From Pseudoflavitalea sp. G-6-1-2 (lineage in GTDB: Bacteria > Bacteroidota > Bacteroidia > Chitinophagales > Chitinophagaceae): DNA of 64,000 nucleotides. The stretch covers positions 1,116,001-1,180,000 of the forward strand of contig NZ_JABBGB010000001.1 in assembly GCF_012927185.1 (NCBI RefSeq). The letters are read 5' to 3'. Below the pieces are notes generated by a model. It was not told the DNA's origin and did not search any database. It saw only the letters and a list, made by a program, of their open reading frames with translations. The translations under genes were made by a program, and so were the position numbers. Positions 1-9,242 of the stretch are shown here, in pieces (position 1 is the first letter of the stretch; each line of letters begins with the position of its first letter).

Positions 1-133
1 CATTGACAATTATCAGTTCTTTTTCGATATTGTTCAGCATCTGAACTTCCGCGATCCGGTCTAAGATAAGGTGAATGGTGGGGCCTTCATTGTATGCTGG
101 AATTACAATTGAAAGTTTTTTGAATGAATTCAT
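1..133 (-). CDS. Family 2 glycosyltransferase, N-terminal fragment
   Basis: Only the first 44 codons lie in the window; the gene runs off the left edge on the minus strand, starting at the ATG at 133-131. After a short start the protein reads LSIVIPAYNEGPTIHLIL, the classic first beta strand and nucleotide-binding loop of GT-A fold family 2 glycosyltransferases (dolichyl-phosphate mannose synthase-like proteins start this way). The family transfers a sugar from a nucleotide donor, commonly to a lipid carrier or a surface glycan at the inner membrane. The catalytic DXD and any membrane segments would be outside the window, so the acceptor cannot be inferred. Family assignment is good; the specific role is unknown. 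Confidence 0.8.
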   Translation of the reverse strand, partial: MNSFKKLSIVIPAYNEGPTIHLILDRIAEVQMLNNIEKELIIVN

Positions 134-385
134 TTAGGCTGATGTTGTTGGTTTTGAGAGTAAAGTACAAGTATGCTGACGAATCTGTCGTCTATGGTTA
201 TCGGTAGTCTATCGGAAAGGGATATCAGAAACATAGTTCCTGCGTGGCATATTGAAGATGGTGACGGGAGTTCAGAGGAATTGAATAGAGCCAGGGGTAT
301 CAATTGGGCCATAAAAATAGTAAAGATTTTCTTATATCATAATTCTCTATCTTTATTGACGTCTAAACGCTAAATCGACTAAATC

Positions 386-1024
386 ATGAAAAAATTGGTT
401 TTATCCGCTGCATTGCTTGCAGCATCAGGCCTTGTACTGACTGCATTCAAGAAATCAGCTCCGGAAACTTCAGTAGCCCCCACTCCGGCTTATGCTACCA
501 AATGGGTGCTGGATAAATCGCATTCAAATATCCGCTTTACTGTTACCCATATGGTGGTATCCGAAGTGGAAGGATCTTTCAAAACATTCGATGGAACATT
601 CGACGCCTCAAAACCCGATTTCTCCGATGCGAAGATCGGCTTCACCATCGATGTGAACTCCATCAACACCGATAACGAAGGAAGAGACAAACACCTGAAG
701 GGAGACGATTTCTTCAATGCTGCGCAATTCCCGCAAATCAAATTTGAAAGCACTGCCTTCAAACCCGTGGGCGGCAACAAATACAAACTGGAAGGGAATC
801 TTACTGTTCGTGATATTACCAAACCCGTTGTATTCGACGTAACCTATGGCGGAACCGCTGCCAGCAGCCGTGGAGCCAAAGCAGGTTTCAAAGCCAAAAC
901 CACGATCGACCGTTTTGCATTCGGCCTCAAATGGAACCGTATGACAGAAGCCGGCGGCCTCGCAGTAGGCAAAGACGTGGAAGTAACCGTGAACATCGAA
1001 CTGAACGAAGCCAAACAACAATAA
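386..1024 (+). CDS. YceI-family periplasmic lipocalin-like protein
   Basis: 212 aa. A signal peptide is evident (MKKLVLSAALLAASGLVLTA, then a polar region). The mature part has the YceI pattern: WVLDKSHSNIRFTVTHMVV followed by EVEGSFKTFDG, then DKHLKGDDFF and FPQIKFES, and alternating strands to the end. YceI proteins form an extended lipocalin-like beta barrel that binds polyprenoid or other long amphipathic lipids in the periplasm; the ligand here is unknown. The gene stands alone, with a rho-independent terminator directly downstream. Upstream, TATCTTTA near 343-350 is one base off the Bacteroidota -7 consensus and may be its promoter. The family call is strong, the function generic. Confidence 0.88.
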   Translation: MKKLVLSAALLAASGLVLTAFKKSAPETSVAPTPAYATKWVLDKSHSNIRFTVTHMVVSEVEGSFKTFDGTFDASKPDFSDAKIGFTIDVNSINTDNEGRDKHLKGDDFFNAAQFPQIKFESTAFKPVGGNKYKLEGNLTVRDITKPVVFDVTYGGTAASSRGAKAGFKAKTTIDRFAFGLKWNRMTEAGGLAVGKDVEVTVNIELNEAKQQ

Positions 1025-1044
1025 GTAAGGCATTCGCCAAAATA

Positions 1045-1084
1045 AAAAAAGGGAGGGCGCATTCACCTGCATCCTCCCTTTTTT
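1045..1084 (+). terminator. Rho-independent terminator of the YceI gene
   Basis: GGGAGG (1051-1056) pairs with CCTCCC (1073-1078). The stem is extended by six A residues before and six T residues after it, so it can act on both strands. It follows the YceI stop by 20 bases and separates that gene from the next unit. Confidence 0.7.
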
Positions 1085-1161
1085 ATGCGGTATCTTCGCA
1101 AGCGGTTAACAAACGAGCCATTTATTTTTTAATATATTAGAGCCAGTTTCACTTCGATACC

Positions 1162-2580
1162 ATGAAAAAATTGTTGATTCATTCACTGTTCACCCTTATC
1201 GCCACAACTGCGCTTGCGCAGCAGGGTTACAATATTCAGCTCACCCTCAAGCCTTATAAGAACCAGCAGGTTTACCTGGGATATTATTACGGAAAATTGA
1301 AAGCCATTTCCGATTCCGTTACCCTCGACGCCAACAGCAACGGCATTTTCAAAGGCAATACCAAACTACCCGGAGGCATTTATTTTATCGTATCTCCTTC
1401 CAAACAGATATTATTCGAATTGCTGCTCGATAAAGAACAGCAGTTCGCCATCGAAGCCGATTCTGCCAATCTCCCTGCCAGCGTGGTTTTCAAAGGATCG
1501 AAAGACAATACGCTTTTTCAGAACTACACCCGCTTCGCCAACACAACAGGCCAGGCCATCGGAGCCGCCAATGCAGCAGTAGCTAACCCCAGCACCAAAA
1601 AAGAAGCAGAAGCTCAGCTGAAGAAGCTCGGAGAATCCATGCAGCACTACCGCGACAGCATTGTGGAGAAACAACCTGAATCACTGCTCGCTGCATTGCT
1701 GCAGGCCATGAAAGAACCCACTATTCCGCCCGCAGCCAAACATCCCGGCGGAAAATACGATTCTAATTTTGCCTACCGGTATTTCAAAGATCATTACTGG
1801 GATGGCGTTGAGTTCAACGACGACCGGTTGGTACGCACTCCCTTCTTTGAAAGCAAACTCGAAAAATATTTCAACAACCTCGTTCCGCCACAACCCGATT
1901 CTATCTGGAACGAAGTGGATTACATGCTCCTCTATTCCCGCTCCGGAAAAGAGATGTACAAGTTTCTGATGGTGCATTTTGTTCAGCAATACGTAAATCC
2001 GAAATACATGGGGCAGGATGCGGTGTTCGTTAAGATCTTCGAGAAATACATCAGCACCGGCGAAGCAGAATTCTTCACCAAAGAATACAAAGACTTCATC
2101 ACCAAACGCGCCTACAGCCTCATGGCCAATCAGATCGGACAGCAGGGCGCGAATATGAAACTGGTTGATACAGCAGGCAAGGCCGCCAACCTCTACGATG
2201 TAAAAGCCGAAATGATAGTGCTCTGCTTCTGGGACCCTACCTGCAGCCATTGTAAAGAAGTTGTTCCCAAAGTAGATTCCATCTTCCAGGCCAAATGGAA
2301 AGCACAGGGCGTGAAAGTGTACGGTGTAATGGTAGATGGTGGAAAAGAAAACTGGACGAAGTACATACGCGACAACAATCTCAAAGACTGGCTGCACGTT
2401 TATCAACTGCCGGCACAGCTGGAAGCAGAACAGAAAGCAGGTCAGGCCAACTATCGTCAACTGTACGATGTGTATCAGACCCCCATGCTTTATCTGCTCG
2501 ACAAAGACAAGCGCATTATCGCCAAAAAGCTGGACTATCTCCAGCTGAACGAGATCATCGATTTAAAACTCAAGAAATAA
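1162..2580 (+). CDS. TlpA-like thioredoxin-fold protein with N-terminal DUF4369-type domain
   Basis: 472 aa. A signal peptide (about 1-20, ending ALA-QQG) points to the periplasm or cell envelope. Residues about 21-120 resemble the beta-rich DUF4369 domain common in front of Bacteroidota TlpA proteins, followed by a helical middle region. The C-terminal third is a thioredoxin fold with the active-site motif CSHC at residues 361-364 in the context FWDPTCSHCKEVVP and a cis-Pro in YQTPML. Such proteins reduce or isomerise disulfides of exported proteins. The gene is 15 bases upstream of a parvulin-type isomerase, so the pair probably forms an envelope protein-folding operon. The exact substrate cannot be read from sequence. 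Confidence 0.85.
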   Translation: MKKLLIHSLFTLIATTALAQQGYNIQLTLKPYKNQQVYLGYYYGKLKAISDSVTLDANSNGIFKGNTKLPGGIYFIVSPSKQILFELLLDKEQQFAIEADSANLPASVVFKGSKDNTLFQNYTRFANTTGQAIGAANAAVANPSTKKEAEAQLKKLGESMQHYRDSIVEKQPESLLAALLQAMKEPTIPPAAKHPGGKYDSNFAYRYFKDHYWDGVEFNDDRLVRTPFFESKLEKYFNNLVPPQPDSIWNEVDYMLLYSRSGKEMYKFLMVHFVQQYVNPKYMGQDAVFVKIFEKYISTGEAEFFTKEYKDFITKRAYSLMANQIGQQGANMKLVDTAGKAANLYDVKAEMIVLCFWDPTCSHCKEVVPKVDSIFQAKWKAQGVKVYGVMVDGGKENWTKYIRDNNLKDWLHVYQLPAQLEAEQKAGQANYRQLYDVYQTPMLYLLDKDKRIIAKKLDYLQLNEIIDLKLKK

Positions 2581-2595
2581 ATTCCAACTGATCAA

Positions 2596-4542
2596 ATGAA
2601 ACCTTCACCGAAAGTTTGGGCAACAGCAGCCCTGCTCGCAGCCTGCACATCTTCCGGCATATCGCAGACCATCTTTACCTACGGCACAAAGCCGGTAAGC
2701 AAGGGAGAGTTTCTGAAGGCTTACAATAAGAACAATGCTGCGGATAAGCCCACAGACAAATCTTATCGCGACTACCTCGATCTCTATACGCGTTTCAAAA
2801 TAAAAGTGCAGGCCGCTTACGACCTGAAGCTCGATACGCTTCCGGAGCAACGGGCCGAACTCACCGGCTTTCGCAGTCAGGTAGTGGACAACTACATGAA
2901 CGACGATGCCAGTGTAAATCAGCTGGTGTCAGAAGCTGCAGCCCGCTCGCGTAAAGACATTCATGTAGCGCATATTTTTCTGCCGCTTTCACAAACAGCC
3001 CTGCCGTCGGAAATTGCTTCAACAGAAGTGAAGCTCCGCGCCATTCAGGCAAGATTGCAGAAGGGGGATGATTTTTCTCAGCTGGCCCTGGAGCTTTCCA
3101 GCGACCCTTCGGTATTGGTGAACAAAGGGGATATCGGATACATCACGGCATTTGTATTGCCATACGATATGGAAACAGCCGTCTACAATACTGCTCCCGG
3201 AAAAGTATCTGCACCGGTTCGGTCAGCTATCGGGTATCATCTTTTCAAAAATATTGGCACAAGGCCTGCCATTGGTAAAGTGAGTGTGGCGCAGATACTC
3301 GTAGGCTTTCCGCAGGATGCCACCGATGAGCAAAAGGCAGCTGACAGAAAACTCGCAGACTCTGTATACCGCGCATTGAAAAACGGAGCCGACTTCAAAG
3401 AGATGGTATCGAAATTCAGTACAGACAATACCACTTATCAGGCCGGAGGCGAGATCATGGAATTCGGTGTAGGCCGCTACTCGCCTGCATTTGAGCAGGC
3501 TGCATTTGCGCTGAAGGAAGATGGTGAACTGAGTGAGCCAATAGAAACAGAATACGGCATTCACATTCTGAAGCGTTTGAAACGCAATCCGGTTCCCGCA
3601 GATGCAACAGACAAAACATATTTAGAAACATTGCGTCAGCAGGTTTTGCAAAGTGATCGCATGTCGTTTGCCAAAACCATTTTCTACAACAGGATCAAAA
3701 AAGATATTCAGTACAAAAAAGCTGCTTATCCCGAACAATCGGTGCTGGCCATTGCAGACAGTCTGCTGCAACATAAAAACACTCCCGGACTGAAACCTGT
3801 AAGCGATAAAACAACGCTCTTTACTTTCGGAGCAAAAGCTTATCGCGTGAGCGACTGGACGCAATACCTGCACTCGATGATGCGCCTCGAAAACATGCGC
3901 CATCTTCCTGCACAGCAGCTGTTCGATAACTTCCTTGAACGTTCTGCCTTCGATTACTACAGAGACAATCTCGAAAAATACAATCCGGAATTTGCCTATC
4001 AGCTGCATGAATTCAAAGAAGGCAATCTGCTTTTTGAAGTGATGCAAAGAAAAATCTGGGGCGTTGCAAATGAAGACTCTGCTGCACTCAAACGCTATTA
4101 CGAAGCCAACAAAAACAAATACTGGTGGGAAGCCAGCGCTGATGCAGTGATTTTTACTGCGGCAAATGAAGCAGCGGCAGAAACTCTCAGAAGCAAGCTG
4201 GAGGCCAATCCTGTGCAATGGAAATCACTGGCAGACAACAGTGCCGGTACGGTGCAGGCAGACTCCGGAAGATTTGAACTCGGACAGATCCCTGTATTTG
4301 AACGCACCAATTTTACAGACGGATTAATAACAGCGAAGGTGAAAAATGAGAACGATAATACAGTAAGCTTCACTTACATCATAAAAGTATATCGCGATAG
4401 AAATCCACGAAACTTCAATGATGCCAGAGGATTTGTTGTGAACGACTATCAGACACTACTCGAAAATAACTGGATCAAAGAACTGCAGAAAAAGTATCCC
4501 GTAAAAGTGAACAATGAAGTTGTGAAAACACTTTCGAAATAA
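2596..4542 (+). CDS. Periplasmic peptidyl-prolyl cis-trans isomerase with two parvulin domains
   Basis: 648 aa with a signal peptide (about 1-23). Two consecutive PpiC/parvulin domains are visible: one around residues 115-215 (DIHVAHIFLPL, LSSDPSVLVNKGDIGYI, GYHLFKN) and one around 225-330 (KVSVAQILVGF, KFSTDNTTYQAGGEIMEFGVG, EYGIHILKRL). The remainder is helical and SurA/PpiD-like. Parvulins isomerise Xaa-Pro bonds and chaperone outer-membrane proteins. It follows the CSHC thioredoxin-like gene by 15 bases and is closed by a strong terminator, supporting a two-gene folding operon. Confidence in the family is high; whether it is the general SurA equivalent is inference. Confidence 0.9.
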   Translation: MKPSPKVWATAALLAACTSSGISQTIFTYGTKPVSKGEFLKAYNKNNAADKPTDKSYRDYLDLYTRFKIKVQAAYDLKLDTLPEQRAELTGFRSQVVDNYMNDDASVNQLVSEAAARSRKDIHVAHIFLPLSQTALPSEIASTEVKLRAIQARLQKGDDFSQLALELSSDPSVLVNKGDIGYITAFVLPYDMETAVYNTAPGKVSAPVRSAIGYHLFKNIGTRPAIGKVSVAQILVGFPQDATDEQKAADRKLADSVYRALKNGADFKEMVSKFSTDNTTYQAGGEIMEFGVGRYSPAFEQAAFALKEDGELSEPIETEYGIHILKRLKRNPVPADATDKTYLETLRQQVLQSDRMSFAKTIFYNRIKKDIQYKKAAYPEQSVLAIADSLLQHKNTPGLKPVSDKTTLFTFGAKAYRVSDWTQYLHSMMRLENMRHLPAQQLFDNFLERSAFDYYRDNLEKYNPEFAYQLHEFKEGNLLFEVMQRKIWGVANEDSAALKRYYEANKNKYWWEASADAVIFTAANEAAAETLRSKLEANPVQWKSLADNSAGTVQADSGRFELGQIPVFERTNFTDGLITAKVKNENDNTVSFTYIIKVYRDRNPRNFNDARGFVVNDYQTLLENNWIKELQKKYPVKVNNEVVKTLSK

Positions 4543-4562
4543 ATTCAGTTAGATCGATCAAT

Positions 4563-4597
4563 AAAAAACTGCACTCAAAACGGGGTGCAGTTTTTTT
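4563..4597 (+). terminator. Rho-independent terminator after the parvulin gene
   Basis: ACTGCAC pairs with GTGCAGT around a 10-base loop, flanked by an A run before (4563-4568) and a T run after (4591-4597). It begins 20 bases after the stop codon. Confidence 0.85.
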
Positions 4598-4867
4598 ATT
4601 GACATATGTATGCAACTGCAAGTTGATTTTCATTATCACTTCATTTTATGAGTGCAGATTTGTTCCAGAAGAATGTTAAAGTTTGGTTGGCAGAAGTGAT
4701 GAATTCTTGTTGAAATTCAACCCCGATGCGGGTTGTGCTTGCTTCATCGGGGCCATTTGTGGCAGTTTGTGTACAGATTTTAATCTCTTTTTTAGATTTT
4801 GATTAAGTTAAAGCATCGCAGTTGGCACAGTTTTGTTTAGAATAAATCCGTAATCAAAAAATAGCGT
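4598..4867. other. Intergenic region with an 8-bp inverted repeat, no gene
   Basis: No convincing coding frame is present. CCCCGATG (4721-4728) pairs with CATCGGGG (4745-4752) across a 16-base loop, immediately preceded by the small palindrome TTGAAATTCAA. CAGTTTTG at about 4828-4835 is one base off the TAnnTTTG -7 element and could start the transcript of the downstream barrel gene, placing the hairpin upstream of the promoter. Function unknown. Confidence 0.35.
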
Positions 4868-5557
4868 ATGAAACGATTGTTCATTATTGTAGCTGCCTGT
4901 TCGTTAAGTGCAGCAGCTATGGCACAACAGAAGAGCAGAGTATTTGTAAAGGGAGGTTTAAACATCGCAAATGTTACAAAAAACAGCAACGGAGATTTGA
5001 ATGATGCCAATTCTCTCGCTAGTTTTCATGCAGGTGTAATGGCTGATCTTCCTATTGGCGATTACTTCGCAATTCAACCAGCATTATTATTTACTGGTAA
5101 AGGATCGAAAATTCAGAGTGGTAATACTTCAGACAACAACTATTACAAAGCCACTACCAATCCTATGTACATTGAGTTACCAGTGAATGCGGTTTTCAAA
5201 ATTCCGCTTGAATCCAAATCCAGCTTCTTTGTAGGTGGTGGTCCATACATCGCAATGGGCGTTGCCGGTAACAGAAAAATAGAAGGAAAGATTGCGGGTG
5301 TATCATTCAGCCGTAAGGATAAGATTGAATTCAGCAACGACGATCCTACAACATTCAACAAAGAAGAAGGCGCCGGCCTTGGCATCATGCGTCGCTTCGA
5401 TGCAGGTCTCAATGCAACTGCTGGTCTGATGCTCGACAGATTTCTTGTTCAGGTGAATTACGGATTCGGACTTACCAAACTTCAGTCAGGAGCCGATAAC
5501 GACGATAACAAGAACAAACACAGAGTACTTAGCCTTTCTGTAGGTATTGGCTTATAG
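4868..5557 (+). CDS. PorT-like outer-membrane beta-barrel protein
   Basis: 229 aa. Signal peptide MKRLFIIVAACSLSAAAMAQ, then a barrel with the PorT/OMP_b-brl_2 signature: KGGLNIANVT at the mature start, LASFHAGVMADLP, FAIQPALLFTGKG, ELPVNAVFKIPL, and a C-terminal strand ending LSLSVGIGL. Small eight-stranded barrels of this type are abundant in Bacteroidota outer membranes and mostly uncharacterised; one relative, PorT, is needed for type IX secretion in Porphyromonas, but the similarity here is to the fold rather than clearly to PorT itself. It is monocistronic with a terminator downstream. Confidence 0.83.
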   Translation: MKRLFIIVAACSLSAAAMAQQKSRVFVKGGLNIANVTKNSNGDLNDANSLASFHAGVMADLPIGDYFAIQPALLFTGKGSKIQSGNTSDNNYYKATTNPMYIELPVNAVFKIPLESKSSFFVGGGPYIAMGVAGNRKIEGKIAGVSFSRKDKIEFSNDDPTTFNKEEGAGLGIMRRFDAGLNATAGLMLDRFLVQVNYGFGLTKLQSGADNDDNKNKHRVLSLSVGIGL

Positions 5558-5592
5558 TACAAGTCCTGCGAAAAAAAGAAATGCTCAAAAAC

Positions 5593-5627
5593 AAAGCGCA
5601 TCTGCAGTGAATGGCAGATGCGCTTTT
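5593..5627. terminator. Bidirectional terminator between the barrel gene and metF
   Basis: AAAGCGCATCTGC (5593-5605) is the reverse complement of the start of GCAGATGCGCTTTT (5614-5627), with an 8-base loop and A/T runs on both sides. It lies between two convergent genes and can serve both. Confidence 0.85.
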
Positions 5628-5649
5628 ATATTTTGGTGTAAGCAGATTG

Positions 5650-6603
5650 TTACAGGATCTGCTTTACGCAATTGTAAATCACTTTCGGCTTGCCGAGTGT
5701 GTAGTAGTGCAAAACGGGAACCCCGGCGGCTTTCAGCTCTTTCGACTGTTGAAGCATCCATTCGGTTCCTACCTGCTCCACTTCCACGTCGGATTTGCAT
5801 TTGCTGATCTCGTTGCTGAATTCGGTAGGAATATCAACATTGAATGTGCGCGGAATTACAGTAAGCTGTTTCTTGGTGGTGATAGGCTTCAGTCCCGGAA
5901 TGATGGGGATAGTGATGCCGGCATCGCGGCAGCTCTTCACAAAATCGAAATATTTCTGATTGTCGAAGAACATCTGTGTAACAACATATTCAGCGCCTGA
6001 ATCTACTTTGGCTTTGAGGTAAGCCATATCGGTCTGAAGATTGGGTGCTTCGAAATGTTTTTCAGGATAGCCAGCCACACCGATACAGAAATTAGTACGG
6101 AAACCATCACGGATATCTTCTTCGAGATAAATGCCGTTATTGAGGTGCATCACCTGTTTCAGCAGATCGAGTGCATAGCGGTTGCCGCCTGTTTCCGGTT
6201 CGAATACGGTTTCGTTTTTAGCAGCATCTCCACGAAGCACCAGCACATTGTCTACCCCAATGAAATTGAGATCGATCAGTGCATCTTCTGTTTCGCGTTT
6301 ATTGAAGCCTCCGCAGATCAGGTGAGGAACTGCATCGACCTTGTAGTGATTCATGATAGCAGCACAGATACCTACGGTACCCGGACGCTTACGAACTTCC
6401 ACTTTGTCGAAAGTGCCATCGGCCTTCTTTTTGAACACATGCTCACTGCGATGGTAGGTAACATTGATGTAGGCGGGCTTGAATTCCATCAACGGATCCA
6501 GATGATCATAGATCGAATTGATGGTCTTGCCTTTCAGAGGAGGTAAGATCTCGAAAGATATGAGCGTATCCTTCGCCTGGTTAATATGGTCTATTACTTT
6601 CAT
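5650..6603 (-). CDS. metF: 5,10-methylenetetrahydrofolate reductase
   Basis: 317 aa, the usual MetF length, starting at the ATG at 6603 (MKVIDHINQAKDTLISFEILPP). The TIM-barrel hallmarks are present: FEILPPLKG at the N-terminus, YINVTYHRSE, VPHLICGGFNKRE, DNVLVLRGDA, FCIGVAGYPEKH, YVVTQMFFDNQKYFDF and IPIIPGLKPI. MetF reduces methylene-THF to methyl-THF with FAD and NAD(P)H, supplying methyl groups for methionine synthesis in the cytoplasm. The frame stays open upstream of 6603, but that extension is antisense to lptB and sits upstream of a near-perfect promoter, so the start chosen here is well supported. It is transcribed divergently from lptB. Confidence 0.95.
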   Translation of the reverse strand: MKVIDHINQAKDTLISFEILPPLKGKTINSIYDHLDPLMEFKPAYINVTYHRSEHVFKKKADGTFDKVEVRKRPGTVGICAAIMNHYKVDAVPHLICGGFNKRETEDALIDLNFIGVDNVLVLRGDAAKNETVFEPETGGNRYALDLLKQVMHLNNGIYLEEDIRDGFRTNFCIGVAGYPEKHFEAPNLQTDMAYLKAKVDSGAEYVVTQMFFDNQKYFDFVKSCRDAGITIPIIPGLKPITTKKQLTVIPRTFNVDIPTEFSNEISKCKSDVEVEQVGTEWMLQQSKELKAAGVPVLHYYTLGKPKVIYNCVKQIL

Positions 6604-6621
6604 GAGTGGTGAATTGGCTTG

Positions 6622-6652
6622 CAAACATATGTAAGGAAATTCGGATAGCAAA
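6622..6652 (-). promoter_or_regulatory. Predicted metF promoter, Bacteroidota consensus
   Basis: On the minus strand TTTG (6652-6649) is followed after 19 bases by TATGTTTG (6629-6622), an exact match to TTTG-N19-TAnnTTTG. The predicted transcription start is about 12 bases before the metF ATG, giving a very short leader. Confidence 0.6.
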
Positions 6653-6698
6653 CTGCTGTTAAATTCCGGGATTATAAAGGTAATATCAACAGGATTGG

Positions 6699-6706
6699 TA
6701 TTTTTG
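6699..6706 (+). promoter_or_regulatory. Possible lptB -7 element
   Basis: TATTTTTG matches TAnnTTTG exactly, but no TTTG lies at the expected distance upstream. If it is used, transcription would start near 6712, downstream of the GTG at 6706, and translation would have to begin at TTG 6724. Confidence 0.35.
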
Positions 6707-7509
6707 TGCAAATACTGAAACACTTGATCAGCGAAATCCACACCAGAGAGCTTGTAAAAACGTACCGGAACCGTACCGTAGTGAACCGTGCATCTGTACA
6801 GGTGAACCAGGGCGAGATTGTAGGGCTGCTTGGGCCCAACGGAGCAGGAAAAACCACCACTTTCTACATGGTAGTGGGTTTGATCAAGCCCGATGAAGGC
6901 CAGGTATTCCTCGATAATGAAGATATTACCAAGCTGCCCATGTACAAAAGAGCGCAGTTGGGGATCGGTTATCTCCCGCAGGAAGCCTCTGTATTCCGCA
7001 AGCTCAGTGTGGAAGACAATATCAAGTCGGTGCTCGAAATGACCCGCCTCACCAAAGCAGAGCAGAAAGTAAAGCTCGAAGCCCTGCTCGATGAGTTTCG
7101 CCTCCACCACGTTCGCAAGAACAATGGAGATTCCCTCTCCGGTGGCGAAAGAAGAAGAACGGAGATCGCCAGAGCCCTGGCCGTGGATCCCAAATTTATT
7201 CTCCTCGATGAGCCCTTCGCCGGTGTAGACCCAATTGCCGTGGAAGACATTCAGGGGGTAGTGGCCCGTCTGAAATATAAAAATATCGGCATCCTCATCA
7301 CCGATCACAATGTAAACGAAACCCTCAGTATCTGCGACCGTGCTTACCTGCTGATCGATGGTAAGATCTTCAAACATGGCACAGCCGAAGAACTGGCCGA
7401 AGACGAACAGGTTCGCAGGCTCTATCTCGGCAGAAACTTTGAACTGAAACGCAAAGACTATCTGCACGAAGAAGCGCTCAGATCTGTGGTTGGCCGCAAC
7501 GAGGAATAG
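6706..7509 (+). CDS. lptB: LPS export ABC transporter ATP-binding protein LptB
   Basis: 267 aa from a GTG start. It carries Walker A GPNGAGKT (43-50), a Q-loop in YLPQEAS, signature LSGGERRR (144-151), Walker B FILLDEP (164-170), and the LptB-type DPIAVEDIQ and [12 protein letters not shown] sequences. LptB powers extraction of lipopolysaccharide from the inner membrane with LptF/LptG, which are not nearby, as is common in Bacteroidota. About 20 extra residues follow the core at the C-terminus. The start is uncertain: homologous sequence only begins around [16 protein letters not shown], and TTG at 6724 is an alternative that fits the -7-like element at 6699-6706 better than the GTG. Confidence 0.92.
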   Translation: MQILKHLISEIHTRELVKTYRNRTVVNRASVQVNQGEIVGLLGPNGAGKTTTFYMVVGLIKPDEGQVFLDNEDITKLPMYKRAQLGIGYLPQEASVFRKLSVEDNIKSVLEMTRLTKAEQKVKLEALLDEFRLHHVRKNNGDSLSGGERRRTEIARALAVDPKFILLDEPFAGVDPIAVEDIQGVVARLKYKNIGILITDHNVNETLSICDRAYLLIDGKIFKHGTAEELAEDEQVRRLYLGRNFELKRKDYLHEEALRSVVGRNEE

Positions 7510-7545
7510 TGATTCTTTCCATGCAATTGCTGTAAATTCTTTATT

Positions 7546-9069
7546 TTGCCGGTGGTGAAATTATTGTCTCCTGCTATATCATCATTGGCCCGTATGAGAC
7601 TGTGGCGTATCGATGGATGGAAAACCCATCCGCAGGATGCTCAGCGCGAAGTGCTGCAAGACCTCGTTACTGCTGCACAATACACCGAGTTCGGCAAGAA
7701 GTACAATTTCTCCACGTTATTCAACATCCGGGCTTTCAAGCAAACGGTTCCCATTCATGAGTATGAGGATATGAAACCTTATATCCAGCGCATCATGGAA
7801 GGAGAGCAGAACCTGCTCTGGAACACACCTATCACCTGGTTTGCGAAAAGCAGTGGCACTACGTCGGACAAAAGCAAATTCATTCCGGTTAGTGAAGAAA
7901 GTCTCGAAGACTGCCATTACAAAGCAGCCAAGGATGTACTCACCATGTACTATCATTTCAATCCCGAATCGGACCTGCTGACAGGCAAAGGACTGGTATT
8001 GGGAGGAAGCCATACCATCAATCCACTCAATCAGGAAGCGCAATACGGAGACCTGAGCGCTGTGTTGTTGCAGAATTCTCCTTTCTGGGGCAACTGGCTG
8101 CGCACACCCGATCTCAGCATTGCCCTGATGGATGAATGGGAGAGCAAGATCGAGCTGCTTGCACAAAGCACCATCCGCGAGAATGTAACTTCCATTTCCG
8201 GCGTTCCTACCTGGACGCTCGTGTTGTTGCGTCGCATTCTGGAACTCACCGGAAAGAAATCCATCGCCGAAGTATGGCCCAATCTTGAACTCTACATGCA
8301 TGGAGGCGTTTCGTTCACGCCCTATCGCGAGCAGTTCAATAAACTGATAGGCAAGCCCATCAACTACCTCGAAATGTACAATGCCAGCGAAGGATTCTTT
8401 GCTGCGCAGGATATTCCGGGCGAAGAAGGCATGCTGCTGTTTGTAGACCATGGCATCTTCATGGAGTTTATGCCGGTGGAAGAATATGGCAAGCCCAATC
8501 CACATACCATCGGCCTGAGCGAAGTGCAGTTGGGTAAGAACTATGCACTCGTGATCAGCACCAATGGCGGGCTCTGGCGATACCTGCTGGGCGATACCAT
8601 TCAATTCACTTCACTCGAACCATACCGCATCAAAGTAAGCGGAAGGCTGAAACATTTCATGAATGCATTCGGCGAAGAAGTAATAGTAGACAATACCGAT
8701 AAGGCCATCGTAGCCGCATCAGCAGCCACCGGCGCCATCGTGAACGATTACACTGCAGCGCCTGTATATTTCAGCGAAGGCAGCAATGGCGCACATGAGT
8801 GGCTGATAGAATTTGAAAAAGAACCAGCCGACTTCGCGGCGTTTGTGCGTGAGCTCGATGCCGCACTCAAAACGCTCAACAGCGATTACGAAGCCAAACG
8901 CCACAAAGACATTGCCCTTCGCATGCCCATAGTGCATTCACTGCAGAAAGGCGTTTTCAACGAATGGCTGAAAAGCCGCGGCAAGCTGGGAGGGCAACAC
9001 AAAGTACCCCGCCTGAGCAACGAGCGCAAACACCTCGAAGACATCAAAGAAATGGCGGGCATCGCCTGA
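7546..9069 (+). CDS. GH3 auxin-responsive-promoter family acyl-adenylating enzyme
   Basis: About 507 aa from a TTG at 7546; GTG at 7552 or 7555 are equally possible starts. GH3-family features are FAKSSGTTSDKSKFIPV (the nucleotide-binding SSGTT loop, about residues 105-120), SGVPTWTLVLL, EMYNASEGFFA, and TNGGLWRYLLGDTI near the hinge. In plants these enzymes adenylate a carboxylic acid and conjugate it to an amino acid; bacterial members are widespread in Bacteroidota but their substrate is not known. The gene follows lptB by 36 bases on the same strand. Family confidence is high; no substrate should be inferred. Confidence 0.88.
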   Translation: MPVVKLLSPAISSLARMRLWRIDGWKTHPQDAQREVLQDLVTAAQYTEFGKKYNFSTLFNIRAFKQTVPIHEYEDMKPYIQRIMEGEQNLLWNTPITWFAKSSGTTSDKSKFIPVSEESLEDCHYKAAKDVLTMYYHFNPESDLLTGKGLVLGGSHTINPLNQEAQYGDLSAVLLQNSPFWGNWLRTPDLSIALMDEWESKIELLAQSTIRENVTSISGVPTWTLVLLRRILELTGKKSIAEVWPNLELYMHGGVSFTPYREQFNKLIGKPINYLEMYNASEGFFAAQDIPGEEGMLLFVDHGIFMEFMPVEEYGKPNPHTIGLSEVQLGKNYALVISTNGGLWRYLLGDTIQFTSLEPYRIKVSGRLKHFMNAFGEEVIVDNTDKAIVAASAATGAIVNDYTAAPVYFSEGSNGAHEWLIEFEKEPADFAAFVRELDAALKTLNSDYEAKRHKDIALRMPIVHSLQKGVFNEWLKSRGKLGGQHKVPRLSNERKHLEDIKEMAGIA

Positions 9070-9242
9070 TCATCCTACTGCATTAACTTCTCCCGGATCA
9101 CCGATAAGAACCAACCTCCGGCAAAATCGCCGAAAACTGCATCGGCGCTTAGCCTTTGGCCGAAAGCACACAATAATTAATTCTGGCCCGTATTGCATAA
9201 ATTCATTTTATTTGTGCTCGTTTTATAAAAATTCAACCAACC

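Noticed and set aside
173-373. 66-codon open frame between the glycosyltransferase and YceI genes
   Set aside because: No signal peptide, domain or good start context; overlaps an equally plausible antisense frame. Region 134-385 is treated as non-coding.
1681-2460. 259-codon minus-strand frame opposite the thioredoxin-like gene
   Set aside because: Mirror of a real gene in another frame; no domain or promoter.
6604-7467. Long minus-strand extension of the metF frame
   Set aside because: Antisense to lptB with no family resemblance; the conserved MetF N-terminus and a consensus promoter place the start at 6603.
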